Of a DNA stretch of 64,000 nucleotides, positions 33,189-42,802 are shown piece after piece; position 1 is the first letter of the stretch, and every line of letters starts with the position of its first letter. The translations under genes were made by a program, and so were the position numbers. The notes under the pieces were generated by a model. It saw only the letters and a program-made list of their open reading frames with translations. It was not told where the DNA came from and did not search any database. This stretch comes from an uncultured Porphyromonadaceae bacterium (GTDB lineage Bacteria; Bacteroidota; Bacteroidia; Bacteroidales; UBA11471): NCBI GenBank assembly GCA_900547555.1, contig URHG01000006.1:18467-82466 (forward strand), given 5' to 3'.

Positions 33189-34877
33189 TTATTTCTGTAA
33201 TTTTTCTTTTAATGTATCATGGTTGTTCCGTAAGTCGGTCCAGTCGATTTTTCGGGTCGGATCGATGCCGTTGATATATTTTTCGATGTTGGTATAACCG
33301 TCTCCGTTACAATCTTTTGCTGCATCGGTAGAGTCATTAGGGTCGAGACCGAAACGTTTTTCCCATTCGTCGGGCATTCCGTCGTTGTCGCTGTCGATAT
33401 AGGGTGTCCCTTTATACTCGGGCAGGCCTCCGACTTGCTCGGGATGAGTGATAATGCCGTATTTGTAGGAGTCGTCGGGAAGTCTGCGTTTTACGTACGG
33501 AGTCGTGTAAGGTTTTGCTTTTTTATCATAGATGGCTTGCCCTGTCCGTACGGTACAAATGATGCGTGTGTCCACCGAATCTCTTTTCGGTAGTGTCGCT
33601 CCGACATTTTCCATGACAAATTCGTAAGCATCTTGTGCCGAAAGGATCGGGTTGTGCATGGGCATTTCAAATGGAGTGTCTACTCGTATCTCGTTTTTGA
33701 ATTTTCCGCAATCCTTCAATCCGTAGACTTGTACTCCGCCGTCCCAGTTATCGGCCGTAACTTTATCATTTCCCAACATTATGTTGCCGGAGACATACGC
33801 TTTTCCAAATGTATCGGGCTTGTTTTTATCCCGACTCGATTCCGGTTTTAAGATACGATGTTGAATGGGGCGACCGGTTTGTAAGGCCGTGATAGGACCG
33901 GGTTTGAAATAGTTATTGATGATGTTGAATTGCGAATATTCGTCGCCGCCATCGATCGAGCGGTTCCACCAGTTATATATGACACTGTTCACCAGATTGA
34001 ATCCTCCGTTCATACCTACCGAACAGTTTCTCGATATATTCGATGCAAACAGGTTACGTGCGAAATAGCAGTTATGTCCGCCAATCGTAGCTCCGAAAGC
34101 ATGATTATAGGTGTCGAGGGCTTCGGCAAACATGGAGTTTTGAATAGTGATGTTTACGGTTGGTAATTTTGTACCCTTTCCCGTTTCGTCACGATTCCAT
34201 ACATGGCGGTATATCGACATGACCTCGTCGAGTCCCCATGATGCTGATATGTGGTCGAGAATAATATTTCCGACAGCATTACCGCCCAAAGCATCATCAC
34301 GGTCGGCAACATCGACGGCTCCCCGACGAAATCGCATGTGGCGGATAATCACATCGTGCGTGTCGATAAGGAATGAGGCTCCCGTTACACACACACCATC
34401 TCCCGGTGCTGTTTGTCCGGCAATTGTGATATAAGGAGCTTTAATACTGATTGGCGATTTCAGTCGGATTACACCGGCTACATTGAATACGATTATGCGG
34501 GCTCCTCCGGATTCGCATGCTTCTCTCAAAGTTCCCGGCCCCCGGTCTTCGAGCGACGTAACCGTGAAGACTTTTCCACCGCGACCTCCGGCGGTAAAAG
34601 CCCCGCCGCCTTCTGCCCCCGGAAATGCGGGTATTTGACATTGTGGTAAGTCTTCTGGCTTCGATGCCCACGGACGATAGACGCGACCGTATTTTTTTTC
34701 TTCCTTCTTGACCGTTTTCAATGCCTTTTTCCATGCAGCAGCAGAGAGCTTGTCGTAGGTCGCATTTTCGCGCGCTGCACGTTGTTTTATCGAGTCGGGT
34801 ACGGTAGGGTATTGTGCCCGGGTCGGACATATTGCTATCGGTAATAAAATACCTGCTAATAAGAGTAGTCGTTTCAT
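33189..34877 (-). CDS. Pectate lyase-like protein, PL1 type, with C-terminal calcium-binding repeat
   Basis: 562 residues: signal peptide (LLLLAGILLPIAICPTRA), a leading helical segment, then a right-handed beta-helix of the PL1 type from about residue 80 (IPAFPGAEGGGAFTAGGRGG; GPGTLREACE; NIILDHISASWGLDEVMSIY). The C-terminus carries a calcium-binding, thrombospondin-3-like segment (SDNDGMPDEWEKRFGLDPND). It resembles the putative pectate lyase of the B. thetaiotaomicron rhamnogalacturonan-II locus; the substrate is inferred from context. Located 41 bp before the PL10 gene. Confidence 0.85.
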   Translation of the reverse strand: MKRLLLLAGILLPIAICPTRAQYPTVPDSIKQRAARENATYDKLSAAAWKKALKTVKKEEKKYGRVYRPWASKPEDLPQCQIPAFPGAEGGGAFTAGGRGGKVFTVTSLEDRGPGTLREACESGGARIIVFNVAGVIRLKSPISIKAPYITIAGQTAPGDGVCVTGASFLIDTHDVIIRHMRFRRGAVDVADRDDALGGNAVGNIILDHISASWGLDEVMSIYRHVWNRDETGKGTKLPTVNITIQNSMFAEALDTYNHAFGATIGGHNCYFARNLFASNISRNCSVGMNGGFNLVNSVIYNWWNRSIDGGDEYSQFNIINNYFKPGPITALQTGRPIQHRILKPESSRDKNKPDTFGKAYVSGNIMLGNDKVTADNWDGGVQVYGLKDCGKFKNEIRVDTPFEMPMHNPILSAQDAYEFVMENVGATLPKRDSVDTRIICTVRTGQAIYDKKAKPYTTPYVKRRLPDDSYKYGIITHPEQVGGLPEYKGTPYIDSDNDGMPDEWEKRFGLDPNDSTDAAKDCNGDGYTNIEKYINGIDPTRKIDWTDLRNNHDTLKEKLQK

Positions 34878-35010
34878 GGTTTTATGCCGAGATTTATCTG
34901 TTGATATTTGTTTTTGTTATTTTTATGTATAGGGCCTTTTTGAGGAAAAGCCGGTGTAATATCTGTTTCTTTTATAGTACAACATTGTAAAAAATAGGTG
35001 GGATTCATCA

Positions 35011-37794
35011 TCAATGGCGAGTTTTGCCCTGAGACGGTATTTTTACCTTGTAATGGTAATGCCCCGATCCTACATGTTTTATATTCCCGTCGGGGAAATG
35101 TATTTCTCCCGTTGTATTGGGCGGAACGACAATATCCCATTTTATCTGCCGGTGGTTGTTTATCCAGCGGCTTTGTACTTTTCCGTACGGAGTACGGTAA
35201 GAAACATTTATGCTGTCAAGGGCTTCTATCGTGAAATCGGGAGCGAAAACAATATGCTTGAAAGCTACTTTTTCCGAAGATGGAGCAATACCTCCCAACC
35301 GTTCGAAGCAGAAGGGGAGAAAGTCTCCTAAGAGCATGACATGATTTCCGCTGTTCATTTTGGGATTGGCGGTATCTCCATTCCAAAGTTCCCAAATTGT
35401 CGTAGCCCCGTTTTTCACCATGTATCCATATCCCGGATAGCTCTCTTGCGAAGCCAGTAGATAGGCGAGATTGCCCCGTCCCATATCGCATAGTTGGCGG
35501 AACAACCATTGCATGCCGATGACTCCACAGCTTACATGTGCATTATGACTTGTGGTGGCGATGACTTGTTTCTCTACATCGTTTTTATAAGACTCCGGTA
35601 CCATATCGAATGCCAGTGGCAATATATTGGCTGTTACGGTATTGTTCCCGTAATAAACTGAGTCGATATGGAGAGAAGTGGCCGTTGTCGGCGACGTGTC
35701 TTTTTTTACCACGAGGAATTCTTCATTGAATGCTTTTTTCAAAGCCTCGGAATGCATTTCATATTGGGCAGCATCGTTTTCTAACCCTTGAAGTCGGGCG
35801 AAATGGGACATTGTTTGCAAAACCTTGTAGAAGTATGCTGTGGAAATGAGCTTTCCATCGGTTTTTCGGGCAGGATCTTGGCTGTGTATCATTTCAGGCG
35901 ATTCGGGTGGTACGCACCAATCGCCGTATTTGTCTTTGCGTATGATTCCCGACTTGTCGGAATATTCTTCGGCGATATGTTTCACCCACTTTTGCATCGA
36001 GGGATAGTGTTGTCGTATAGGCTCGATATTACCGAATTGCGTATATATCATGTCGCAGGCAAAAATCAACGCACTGGGCCAAGTTACATTGTCGCTGTAA
36101 TAGTTCCAAAATGCCGGTGCCACATCGGGTATGCAACCGTCTTCGCGTTGGGCTTCACATATATCGCGTACCCATTTGGTGTATAGACGTTCGGTATCGA
36201 AAAGATAGCTTTCTCCCCAGCATCCCATTGTGCGGTCACCCAGCCATGGTTGACGTTCGTTGCGTTGCGGACAGTCTACCGGCATACCTTTATAGTTGCC
36301 GAGAATACCCCACCAAGCATTTTTGAAGATCTGATTGAGTAGCTCATTTGATGAAGAGAAGTCTCCGATAACCTCCATTTCGTCGCTGATGACCTCGGCC
36401 GTGAAGCGGGAAGCCAGTTGCGATACATCGGAGAGTGGATACCCGCTCACTTCGACAAAGCGAAACCCGTGATATGAAAATATAGGAGCCCATGTTTTTC
36501 CTCGTTCTTTGCCGTTGCATATATAGACATCGGTCGAGAGAGCATCTCGGAAATTTTCTGTGTAGAGAGCCGTTCCATCATCGGTAAGCCGCTCGGCATA
36601 ACGTACTTTTATCGTGTCGCCCTCTTTGCCCGTAATACTCATTTTTACCCAACCGGCCATGTTCTGACCGAAATCGATGATAAAACCGTTGGCGTTTTTT
36701 ATAATGTTTTTCGGTTTTATTTCCTTCCATACTTTCATGCCGGGCATCATGTGGCCACGCAGGGTGCCGGCGGGTATGCTTACCCGTTCGGCAGGCAGCC
36801 AAGTCGTATCGTCATATCCGGGTGAAGACCAATCTCCCAACTCTTTGCGAGCATCGTATATCTCTCCGTCGTATTCGTTGTTACTGCGAATGGGACCGTC
36901 GGGGTTTATTTTCCAATCGGTATCGCTGTCTATGGTCTCACGCTTGCCATCGGTATATTCGATAATAAGATTCAAGCGCAGTTTGGGATAGCCGAAATTA
37001 GTAATTTTGTAAGGCTTGTAATTTTGTCGCATAGTATAGAATCGCCCATTGCCCAATACGACTCCTATGGCGTTTTCTTTTTGTAAAAGGTCGGTTACGT
37101 CGTAGGTGTTGTATAGAATGGTTTTACGGTAATCGGTCGGAGCAGGAGTAAGTACTTCTTCGCCCACTTTCTTACCGTTGATATACAGTTCGTTCAGACC
37201 CAAACCCGAGATAAAAGCAGTAGCTCGTTTCACGGTTTTAGCGGTTTTGAATTCGGTACGCAAATATCTGGCCGAAAGTTTGCTGTGCAATGATTCTTCG
37301 TCCCACGGCATGGCTCGATCGAGTCCTATCCAACGACCTCTCCAACGGTTTTCCGATAATAACCCTGTTGAGAAACGAGCTATACGGCTCCATGAGGTTT
37401 GGTATTGTTTCCCTTTTCCGTATGAAGCCGTTATTTGTACTTTCCAATATGCATGGCGATTACTGCCGAGTGGTTTTCCCCGGTATGGAATCCATAAGGA
37501 ACTGTCGCTTTTTATAATACCCGAATCCCATAAATCTCCTTCTTCCGAGGCGAGTTTGGAACTGTCGCTTGCCACTAAGATTCGATAGGAGAGTTGTACG
37601 ACGTTGTATTCCGACGATTGTAGCTGCCAGCTGAATCGAGGAGTTTCCGTATGGATACCCAACGGATCGGTCATACCTTCGGTACGTAATTCCGACACGG
37701 ATACAATCTCCTTTTTTGATTGCGATTGTAGTACCTGAGGTGAAAGGTATAATGACAAGCAAATGCCGATAAGTAGAAAAATGTGTTTTTGCAT
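35011..37794 (-). CDS. Alpha-L-rhamnosidase, GH78
   Basis: Removes terminal alpha-L-rhamnose. 927 residues with signal peptide. Domain order as in Bac_rhamnosidases: N-terminal beta-sandwich (TPRFSWQLQSSEYNVVQLSY), a lectin-like jelly roll (about 170-330, RTEFKTAKTVKRATAFISGL; NELYINGKKVGEEVLTPAPT), further beta domain, then the (alpha/alpha)6 catalytic domain (about 480-820) with MPVDCPQRNERQPWLGD (catalytic acid region) and TTIWELWNGD (catalytic Glu), and a C-terminal beta-sandwich. Third gene of the operon. Rhamnose is present in both RG-I and RG-II, so the exact linkage is open. Confidence 0.93.
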   Translation of the reverse strand: MQKHIFLLIGICLSLYLSPQVLQSQSKKEIVSVSELRTEGMTDPLGIHTETPRFSWQLQSSEYNVVQLSYRILVASDSSKLASEEGDLWDSGIIKSDSSLWIPYRGKPLGSNRHAYWKVQITASYGKGKQYQTSWSRIARFSTGLLSENRWRGRWIGLDRAMPWDEESLHSKLSARYLRTEFKTAKTVKRATAFISGLGLNELYINGKKVGEEVLTPAPTDYRKTILYNTYDVTDLLQKENAIGVVLGNGRFYTMRQNYKPYKITNFGYPKLRLNLIIEYTDGKRETIDSDTDWKINPDGPIRSNNEYDGEIYDARKELGDWSSPGYDDTTWLPAERVSIPAGTLRGHMMPGMKVWKEIKPKNIIKNANGFIIDFGQNMAGWVKMSITGKEGDTIKVRYAERLTDDGTALYTENFRDALSTDVYICNGKERGKTWAPIFSYHGFRFVEVSGYPLSDVSQLASRFTAEVISDEMEVIGDFSSSNELLNQIFKNAWWGILGNYKGMPVDCPQRNERQPWLGDRTMGCWGESYLFDTERLYTKWVRDICEAQREDGCIPDVAPAFWNYYSDNVTWPSALIFACDMIYTQFGNIEPIRQHYPSMQKWVKHIAEEYSDKSGIIRKDKYGDWCVPPESPEMIHSQDPARKTDGKLISTAYFYKVLQTMSHFARLQGLENDAAQYEMHSEALKKAFNEEFLVVKKDTSPTTATSLHIDSVYYGNNTVTANILPLAFDMVPESYKNDVEKQVIATTSHNAHVSCGVIGMQWLFRQLCDMGRGNLAYLLASQESYPGYGYMVKNGATTIWELWNGDTANPKMNSGNHVMLLGDFLPFCFERLGGIAPSSEKVAFKHIVFAPDFTIEALDSINVSYRTPYGKVQSRWINNHRQIKWDIVVPPNTTGEIHFPDGNIKHVGSGHYHYKVKIPSQGKTRH

Positions 37795-37806
37795 GGTATA
37801 AAGGTA

Positions 37807-39267
37807 TCATCGGGTTTTACTGAATTGTGCGTCGGGTAAGGAGGCCCATTCGGGCGATACATACGCCTGTGTGGCATCGGTTACGATGAGAACGCAGTCA
37901 TTGCTCGAAGAATTTTGCACGGTCGGAGTGAATCTTACGATTTTATTGGCAAATTCCCCGATGTAACGCACTTCTCCGTTCGACGGATTATACCACCACG
38001 CTTTTTTCTTTTTGCCTTTTATTTTTGTCAAGTCGATATTCATTGCGCGTCCGGTATAATTATACACCAGCAGATAATCGTTTCCGCGAGTAGCGATGAG
38101 GCGGTCGTATTTCTCTCCGTTTTTTCCGGCTATGATACTTTGGTCGGGAATGCGCTCGAAAACAGGGAATGTCAACATCAGATTTTTGAGATATTTCATT
38201 TGATTGAATCCGGGGTCGTTGAGGGCCTCATACCAGGGTGTATGTGCACCGTACGCACCTCCTGTGCCGGGACGATAGAATTGCATGATGTCGTTGTGCC
38301 CGTAAGTGTGTCCGAAAGCTCCTGCGAAAACCGACCAATAAGCATAACGTCGGCAATCGAAATCTCGCCATAAAGGTTCTTTGGGGTCGTGCAATCCTTG
38401 CGGTATTTTTTCATAAGAAGGTTCGCCGTCGAGAACCGGTTTCATGGGAGTTTTTGCCAAAGAACGCTCTACATAACGCCAGTTGTCCTCTTCGGTGTTT
38501 TCGGGGATAGGATAGTTCTTATCGTCGCCACGTTGCCCATAGCGCCGGTGTCCGCTCTGGAACATGTTGAAGTCGAGCCATTCGGCATCGTTGTAATAAT
38601 CGGCCGACGTCGTTCTTCCCCGGGGGTGAAAGGTCATAAGGTGGTTGGGGTCGTTGGCTTTTATGGCCCGGGCCAAAGCGTGCCATACTTCTGGTTTTAC
38701 ATCGCCCTGAATATCTCCGCCGATGATCCAGATGATATTGGGCGAATTTTTGTACCGGTCGGCTAAAAATTTCCCGTAAGCTTGCGCTTCTTCAACTGTC
38801 ATGAGGCCCGATTTTACCAAACCGCCCCATATACACACCATACCGATGTATATACCGTTTCTTTCAGCGGTTTTTATGATAAAATCCATGTGGTCCCAAT
38901 AACCGTACACTCCTTTTTTATTTATTTCGGAGAAATCGTATCCGTCGGGGTGGGACATTTGTCCGTATACATTGTATGCCGGTACACCGTTGACGGTTTG
39001 AACCTGTACCACATTATATCCGGCAGCTTGGCAACGGCTCAGATAATATCCTGCTTCATCTCGTGTCAGGCGTTCGGGTAGCAGCCAGCCGGTATCACCC
39101 AGCCAAAAAAAGGGTTTCCCGTTTTCATGTTTCAAGTAACGGTGTTCTTCCGAGACACACAATTTCCCGTTTTTCCAGGGGATATAAGTCGGAGATTTTG
39201 CAGCATATATACTGCCGATGGCCAGAAACCCGATAAGGGTCGTTAAAATCGTTTTTTTCATAAGCAT
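37807..39267 (-). CDS. GH140 apiosidase-type glycoside hydrolase (DUF4038)
   Basis: 486 residues, signal peptide (TILTTLIGFLAIGSIYA). The TIM-barrel DUF4038 domain carries GKPFFWLGDTGWLLPERL, MVCIWGGLVKSG, IIWIIGGDI and VLDGEPSYEKIP; the family's catalytic carboxylates lie in such segments. The C-terminal beta domain, YDRLIATRGNDYLLVYNYTG, is the usual partner (collagen-binding-like). The characterised GH140 from B. thetaiotaomicron removes apiose-linked side chains from the RG-II backbone. ATG at 39267 or two codons later. Five bp after the GH143/GH142-like gene, so coupled. Confidence 0.88.
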   Translation of the reverse strand: MLMKKTILTTLIGFLAIGSIYAAKSPTYIPWKNGKLCVSEEHRYLKHENGKPFFWLGDTGWLLPERLTRDEAGYYLSRCQAAGYNVVQVQTVNGVPAYNVYGQMSHPDGYDFSEINKKGVYGYWDHMDFIIKTAERNGIYIGMVCIWGGLVKSGLMTVEEAQAYGKFLADRYKNSPNIIWIIGGDIQGDVKPEVWHALARAIKANDPNHLMTFHPRGRTTSADYYNDAEWLDFNMFQSGHRRYGQRGDDKNYPIPENTEEDNWRYVERSLAKTPMKPVLDGEPSYEKIPQGLHDPKEPLWRDFDCRRYAYWSVFAGAFGHTYGHNDIMQFYRPGTGGAYGAHTPWYEALNDPGFNQMKYLKNLMLTFPVFERIPDQSIIAGKNGEKYDRLIATRGNDYLLVYNYTGRAMNIDLTKIKGKKKKAWWYNPSNGEVRYIGEFANKIVRFTPTVQNSSSNDCVLIVTDATQAYVSPEWASLPDAQFSKTR

Positions 39268-39272
39268 ATATT

Positions 39273-42200
39273 TTATTTATTGTTTGTCGAAGGTAGGGTG
39301 CAGGATAGAGGCCCCAGTGTGGGACGATATCCGATCAGTTTTCCGTCGATCCAGACGAATAAGCCTTTGCCTTGTCGGTAACGGTCGCCTTTTTTGTCCC
39401 AGGCAATAGTAAGATTTCGTCCGTGATAAAGTACGTTGTCGAGGCAGAAATAGTCCCATGTATCATCGGGTAATAACGGGTTTATTTCAAAAGTATCTCC
39501 TGCACGCGGACGTAATCCGACAAGTCCGGAAATAATTAGATCATTGAATGTGGAATGATTGTAATACCGGCTGCGTTCTTGTTCGCCTTTGAGCCAGTAT
39601 CCGGTAACCTCATCGAGGTATTCTCCGATATAAGGACGTCCGTGGAAATAGTGCGATAGTACATATAATTTCAGTTGTCCGAACCAAATGCTGTCGTTTA
39701 CGAATTCATTATTTCCGTTTGCATTTAAGTAATTGGCAAGGGCCGTGAGGGTTTGTGATGTCGCAAAAGGCCAAATCGGGCCGTTCCATTCGCAACTGGC
39801 TTTGAAAACGGCTCGGAACTGGGGATGACGACGTTCTGCCGTCGTCAGTCCGAAAGGGGCGGAGAATCCTTTCGGATCGCTGATTTGTAACCATGCCGAG
39901 TCGAATTTTCCTTGTGTCGGCAGATTGAAATACCACGGGGTATATCCGATGGCTTCCCGTACATTGGCGAGAGTATCTTCCCGGCGTGTTTCAAAGAAAT
40001 TGTCGCTTTCGTTCCATAGATATTTCTCCACAAGGTATTTCAATGTGTCGGCCTTGTTTTTATAAAGAAGGCTGTCGGCATCATCTGCTTGTCGGCAGGC
40101 CTGAGAAATGGCCGTGGCATTGCCGTACATATAAGAAGAAATAGTAGGTCGAGCATATTGTTTTTTCCGACCCCCGCTTATGCTCTCTTCCATAGCGTCT
40201 TGCACGTCGCTTTGCCAGTAAAGACCGTTCGGCAGACGGTGAGTCTTTTCCCATCGGGAATATTCCCGTTTCATATCGGGAAGCAAATCCGCAAGAAAAG
40301 CGGAGTCGTCGGTAACAAGCCGGCTGTTATATACGGCATACGGTGTCCAAGAACTGTACCGATCCATGCGTTCCATCGGTTTCCCATCATTACCCCGATA
40401 CCATGTATAGACGATTTGGCGTAGATAGCTGGTGTCTCTCAACCATCGGCATTCGTGTATGTGATGACCCAATGCACTCGATATGAGATTGTATTTGTCG
40501 GCATAAGAACGCTGTACGAGAAATTCGGTCATGGCATAACCTACCGGTGTATTTTTGATATGTTTTCGCAAGGTCCACCACCGGTAATAATAAATTTCTT
40601 CGATGTTCCGATCCGGACAATCGAATAACGGAATATTTGTTTCGAGCCAGTCGGCCGATCGGTCGTTGGGTATGGCCTGTACAATGTTCTCGTCTTCCAT
40701 ACGGTTGAAGTAGTCGATGTAGTGCCGATAGTCGTCGAAATCCAAAAGATTTGCCGTACGGTCACCCGATGTTCGGAGTCTAGCTATACGGTAGGTTGCC
40801 GGTGTTTCTTCTCGACCGGCATTTTCGAGATCGAAATATTGATCGGCCGGAGTGTCGGGGGTCGGTATCGAATTGACGGAGCCGGTACGGAATATAATGC
40901 GTTCGATTCCCGGTACAGGAGCGAAGAACATACGTGTCGTCTTTTTCTTACCGTTGATATATACGGTATAATTGCGGTTTTCGACCGATAGTTCGACATC
41001 GATATGGTAGATTTCTTCGGGAACGTATTTCCCCATTTGGGAATAACGGGCACCTCCTTTGGCGCGTATGATATTGTCGGTAAACTCTATTCTGGCACAG
41101 GGAATACCTTTGGCATCGGCAAAGTCGATTTGTAAGTTTCCATGCCCTGTTTGTTCGGCCATTATATCGAACGAAACTTTCAGTATTCGGCTTTCCGGTA
41201 TTTTCCGTTCGACCCAAGCGAAAGAGAACGGATCTTTGTCGGTGATTGTGAGCCAGCGTATTCCTTTTTTATTTTCGAGAGTAACCGGTGTGGCTATTCC
41301 TGTATAGAGATTCCATTCCCGCAAGTCGCACAGTTGTGTCGCATGGCTTATGTCGTCCTGCACGTATTCGGTAACTTTTTGACGCACCGGAACGGGAATA
41401 TGGCTTACCCATATATCTTCTTTCCCAACGCTGTACGATACCCACAAATCTCCGTCGGGGGGCGTCCCGTTACCCGGTTGGATACCTCGTGCATATTGCG
41501 GCCCGAAACTTTTGTAATTACCGCCGTAACGCATCGGAGGAACAATCCCGTGTATGAGATTCAATGTCGTGTACTCCAACCCGTCGTTACTTAACGAAAT
41601 GGCTAACGGCCATCGGTATTCGGCCGGATTGTATACGGTTGCATAAGTGTCGTCGCTCAATTTTTGCCCCCAGATTTTGGCGTTGCTGTTGACAAATCCT
41701 TTGGCTCGCTCTACGGGTTTTTCCCAAGTATTGCCTCCGTCATTACTGATAGAGGTGAGTGCATGTTTCCATAATCCGACGATACGGTTATCGGGCAAAT
41801 AATAGTAACAGAAAGCTTTATAAGGTTTGTTGAGCGGGAGCATAGGGTCATTGCGGTCGGCCTCTTCAACCATTTGCATGCGATAGAGTGGGTTATCCAT
41901 CATTTCCCGACAGGCTTTTACAAAACCTTTGTCGCGCGCACGGGTATAGAAAGGGTAGTCGGTATTCTTTTCATTGAAATCGTGATTGTAATAGACAAAA
42001 TAAATAGGGCCGAACGTACCGTCTTTTTTTATTTCTCTCACAACGCGGCCTATACCGTTTCCGTCGTTGGGATCGTCTTTTCTGTCGAGGGCAATACCGT
42101 AATTGCCGGTGGCCAATAACCGTCCGTTCGATGCTACGTAAAAGCCTACACGCTGGTGCATGATGGCTGTAAGATTGTGGGCGGTATCAGTCCGTCCCTT

Positions 42201-42599
42201 TTTGGTAAAACCTTCGGGCACTTTATATTCCGGAAACAAAATTTCGGGAGAACTCCAATGATACCCGTCGGTCGAAGTCATGAGCACCGTGCGCGACGGA
42301 GGAATGTGTTCGTCGGTACTGTCGCAGAGAAAATGAAGATAGAATTTCCCGTTCCAGTAACACATCATGGGTTGGTGGTTGTAAGTCCACCCGAAATTGT
42401 AAGTTGCTGTAATACTGTCGCGATTGGCCCGTAACAATTGTATGTTGTGGACACCGACGGCGGGAGAGAGTTGTCCGTCATGACGATATGGATTGGAAAG
42501 TTCTGATCCTGTATAACAAACTTTGTCTTGTGCCGAAATAAAAGCGACAGACGCAAGTAGAAAGACCGTTATCAGCAGAGTGGGAACGGAGTGCTTCAT
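39273..42599 (-). CDS. Large two-domain glycosidase, GH143/GH142-like fusion
   Basis: 1,108 residues from MKHSVPTLLI; an ATG at 42617 lies at the promoter and is rejected. Signal peptide to about 24. The N-terminal half (about 30-600) looks like a beta-propeller plus a laminin-type beta domain, with Asp-box turns MTSTDGYHWSSP and SNDGGNTWEKP. The C-terminal half (about 620-1100) is an (alpha/alpha)6 barrel with NGLYWQSDVQDAMEESISGG and WNGPIWPFATSQTLTALANY. Size and order fit the B. thetaiotaomicron fusion BT1020 (GH143, DHA hydrolase; GH142, beta-L-arabinofuranosidase), which removes both sugars of RG-II chain D. This match is from memory of architecture, not an alignment. First gene of the operon. 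Confidence 0.8.
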   Translation of the reverse strand: MKHSVPTLLITVFLLASVAFISAQDKVCYTGSELSNPYRHDGQLSPAVGVHNIQLLRANRDSITATYNFGWTYNHQPMMCYWNGKFYLHFLCDSTDEHIPPSRTVLMTSTDGYHWSSPEILFPEYKVPEGFTKKGRTDTAHNLTAIMHQRVGFYVASNGRLLATGNYGIALDRKDDPNDGNGIGRVVREIKKDGTFGPIYFVYYNHDFNEKNTDYPFYTRARDKGFVKACREMMDNPLYRMQMVEEADRNDPMLPLNKPYKAFCYYYLPDNRIVGLWKHALTSISNDGGNTWEKPVERAKGFVNSNAKIWGQKLSDDTYATVYNPAEYRWPLAISLSNDGLEYTTLNLIHGIVPPMRYGGNYKSFGPQYARGIQPGNGTPPDGDLWVSYSVGKEDIWVSHIPVPVRQKVTEYVQDDISHATQLCDLREWNLYTGIATPVTLENKKGIRWLTITDKDPFSFAWVERKIPESRILKVSFDIMAEQTGHGNLQIDFADAKGIPCARIEFTDNIIRAKGGARYSQMGKYVPEEIYHIDVELSVENRNYTVYINGKKKTTRMFFAPVPGIERIIFRTGSVNSIPTPDTPADQYFDLENAGREETPATYRIARLRTSGDRTANLLDFDDYRHYIDYFNRMEDENIVQAIPNDRSADWLETNIPLFDCPDRNIEEIYYYRWWTLRKHIKNTPVGYAMTEFLVQRSYADKYNLISSALGHHIHECRWLRDTSYLRQIVYTWYRGNDGKPMERMDRYSSWTPYAVYNSRLVTDDSAFLADLLPDMKREYSRWEKTHRLPNGLYWQSDVQDAMEESISGGRKKQYARPTISSYMYGNATAISQACRQADDADSLLYKNKADTLKYLVEKYLWNESDNFFETRREDTLANVREAIGYTPWYFNLPTQGKFDSAWLQISDPKGFSAPFGLTTAERRHPQFRAVFKASCEWNGPIWPFATSQTLTALANYLNANGNNEFVNDSIWFGQLKLYVLSHYFHGRPYIGEYLDEVTGYWLKGEQERSRYYNHSTFNDLIISGLVGLRPRAGDTFEINPLLPDDTWDYFCLDNVLYHGRNLTIAWDKKGDRYRQGKGLFVWIDGKLIGYRPTLGPLSCTLPSTNNK

Positions 42600-42619
42600 G
42601 GTACATATTTTTAGCAAGG

Positions 42620-42650
42620 TAAAGATATTTAGAAAATTTTCCTTTTCAAA
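42620..42650 (-). promoter_or_regulatory. Promoter of the RG-II/pectin operon
   Basis: On the minus strand TTTG (42650-42647), exactly 19 nt, then TATCTTTA (42627-42620). It predicts a transcription start about 15 nt before the ATG at 42599. The -7 ends in A rather than G, the same variant as ahead of the GH43 gene. Confidence 0.6.
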
Positions 42651-42730
42651 CGATTAAAATATAAAACTGTATCGAGTTTATTTTTTTTATCATTTAAGTG
42701 TAATATTTGTTCCTCGTAACAGTCAAAAAA

Positions 42731-42763
42731 TAAAAGAGAATGCCAACACGGCATTCTCTTTTA
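42731..42763. terminator. Terminator after nfo
   Basis: Perfect 14-bp stem TAAAAGAGAATGCC / GGCATTCTCTTTTA with 5-nt loop; A/T ends give a T-tail on the minus strand. It separates nfo from the pectin operon. Confidence 0.85.
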
Positions 42764-42802
42764 TTCCATTTAATAGAAAGGTCTATTTAAGGAGTAAATC
42801 TC

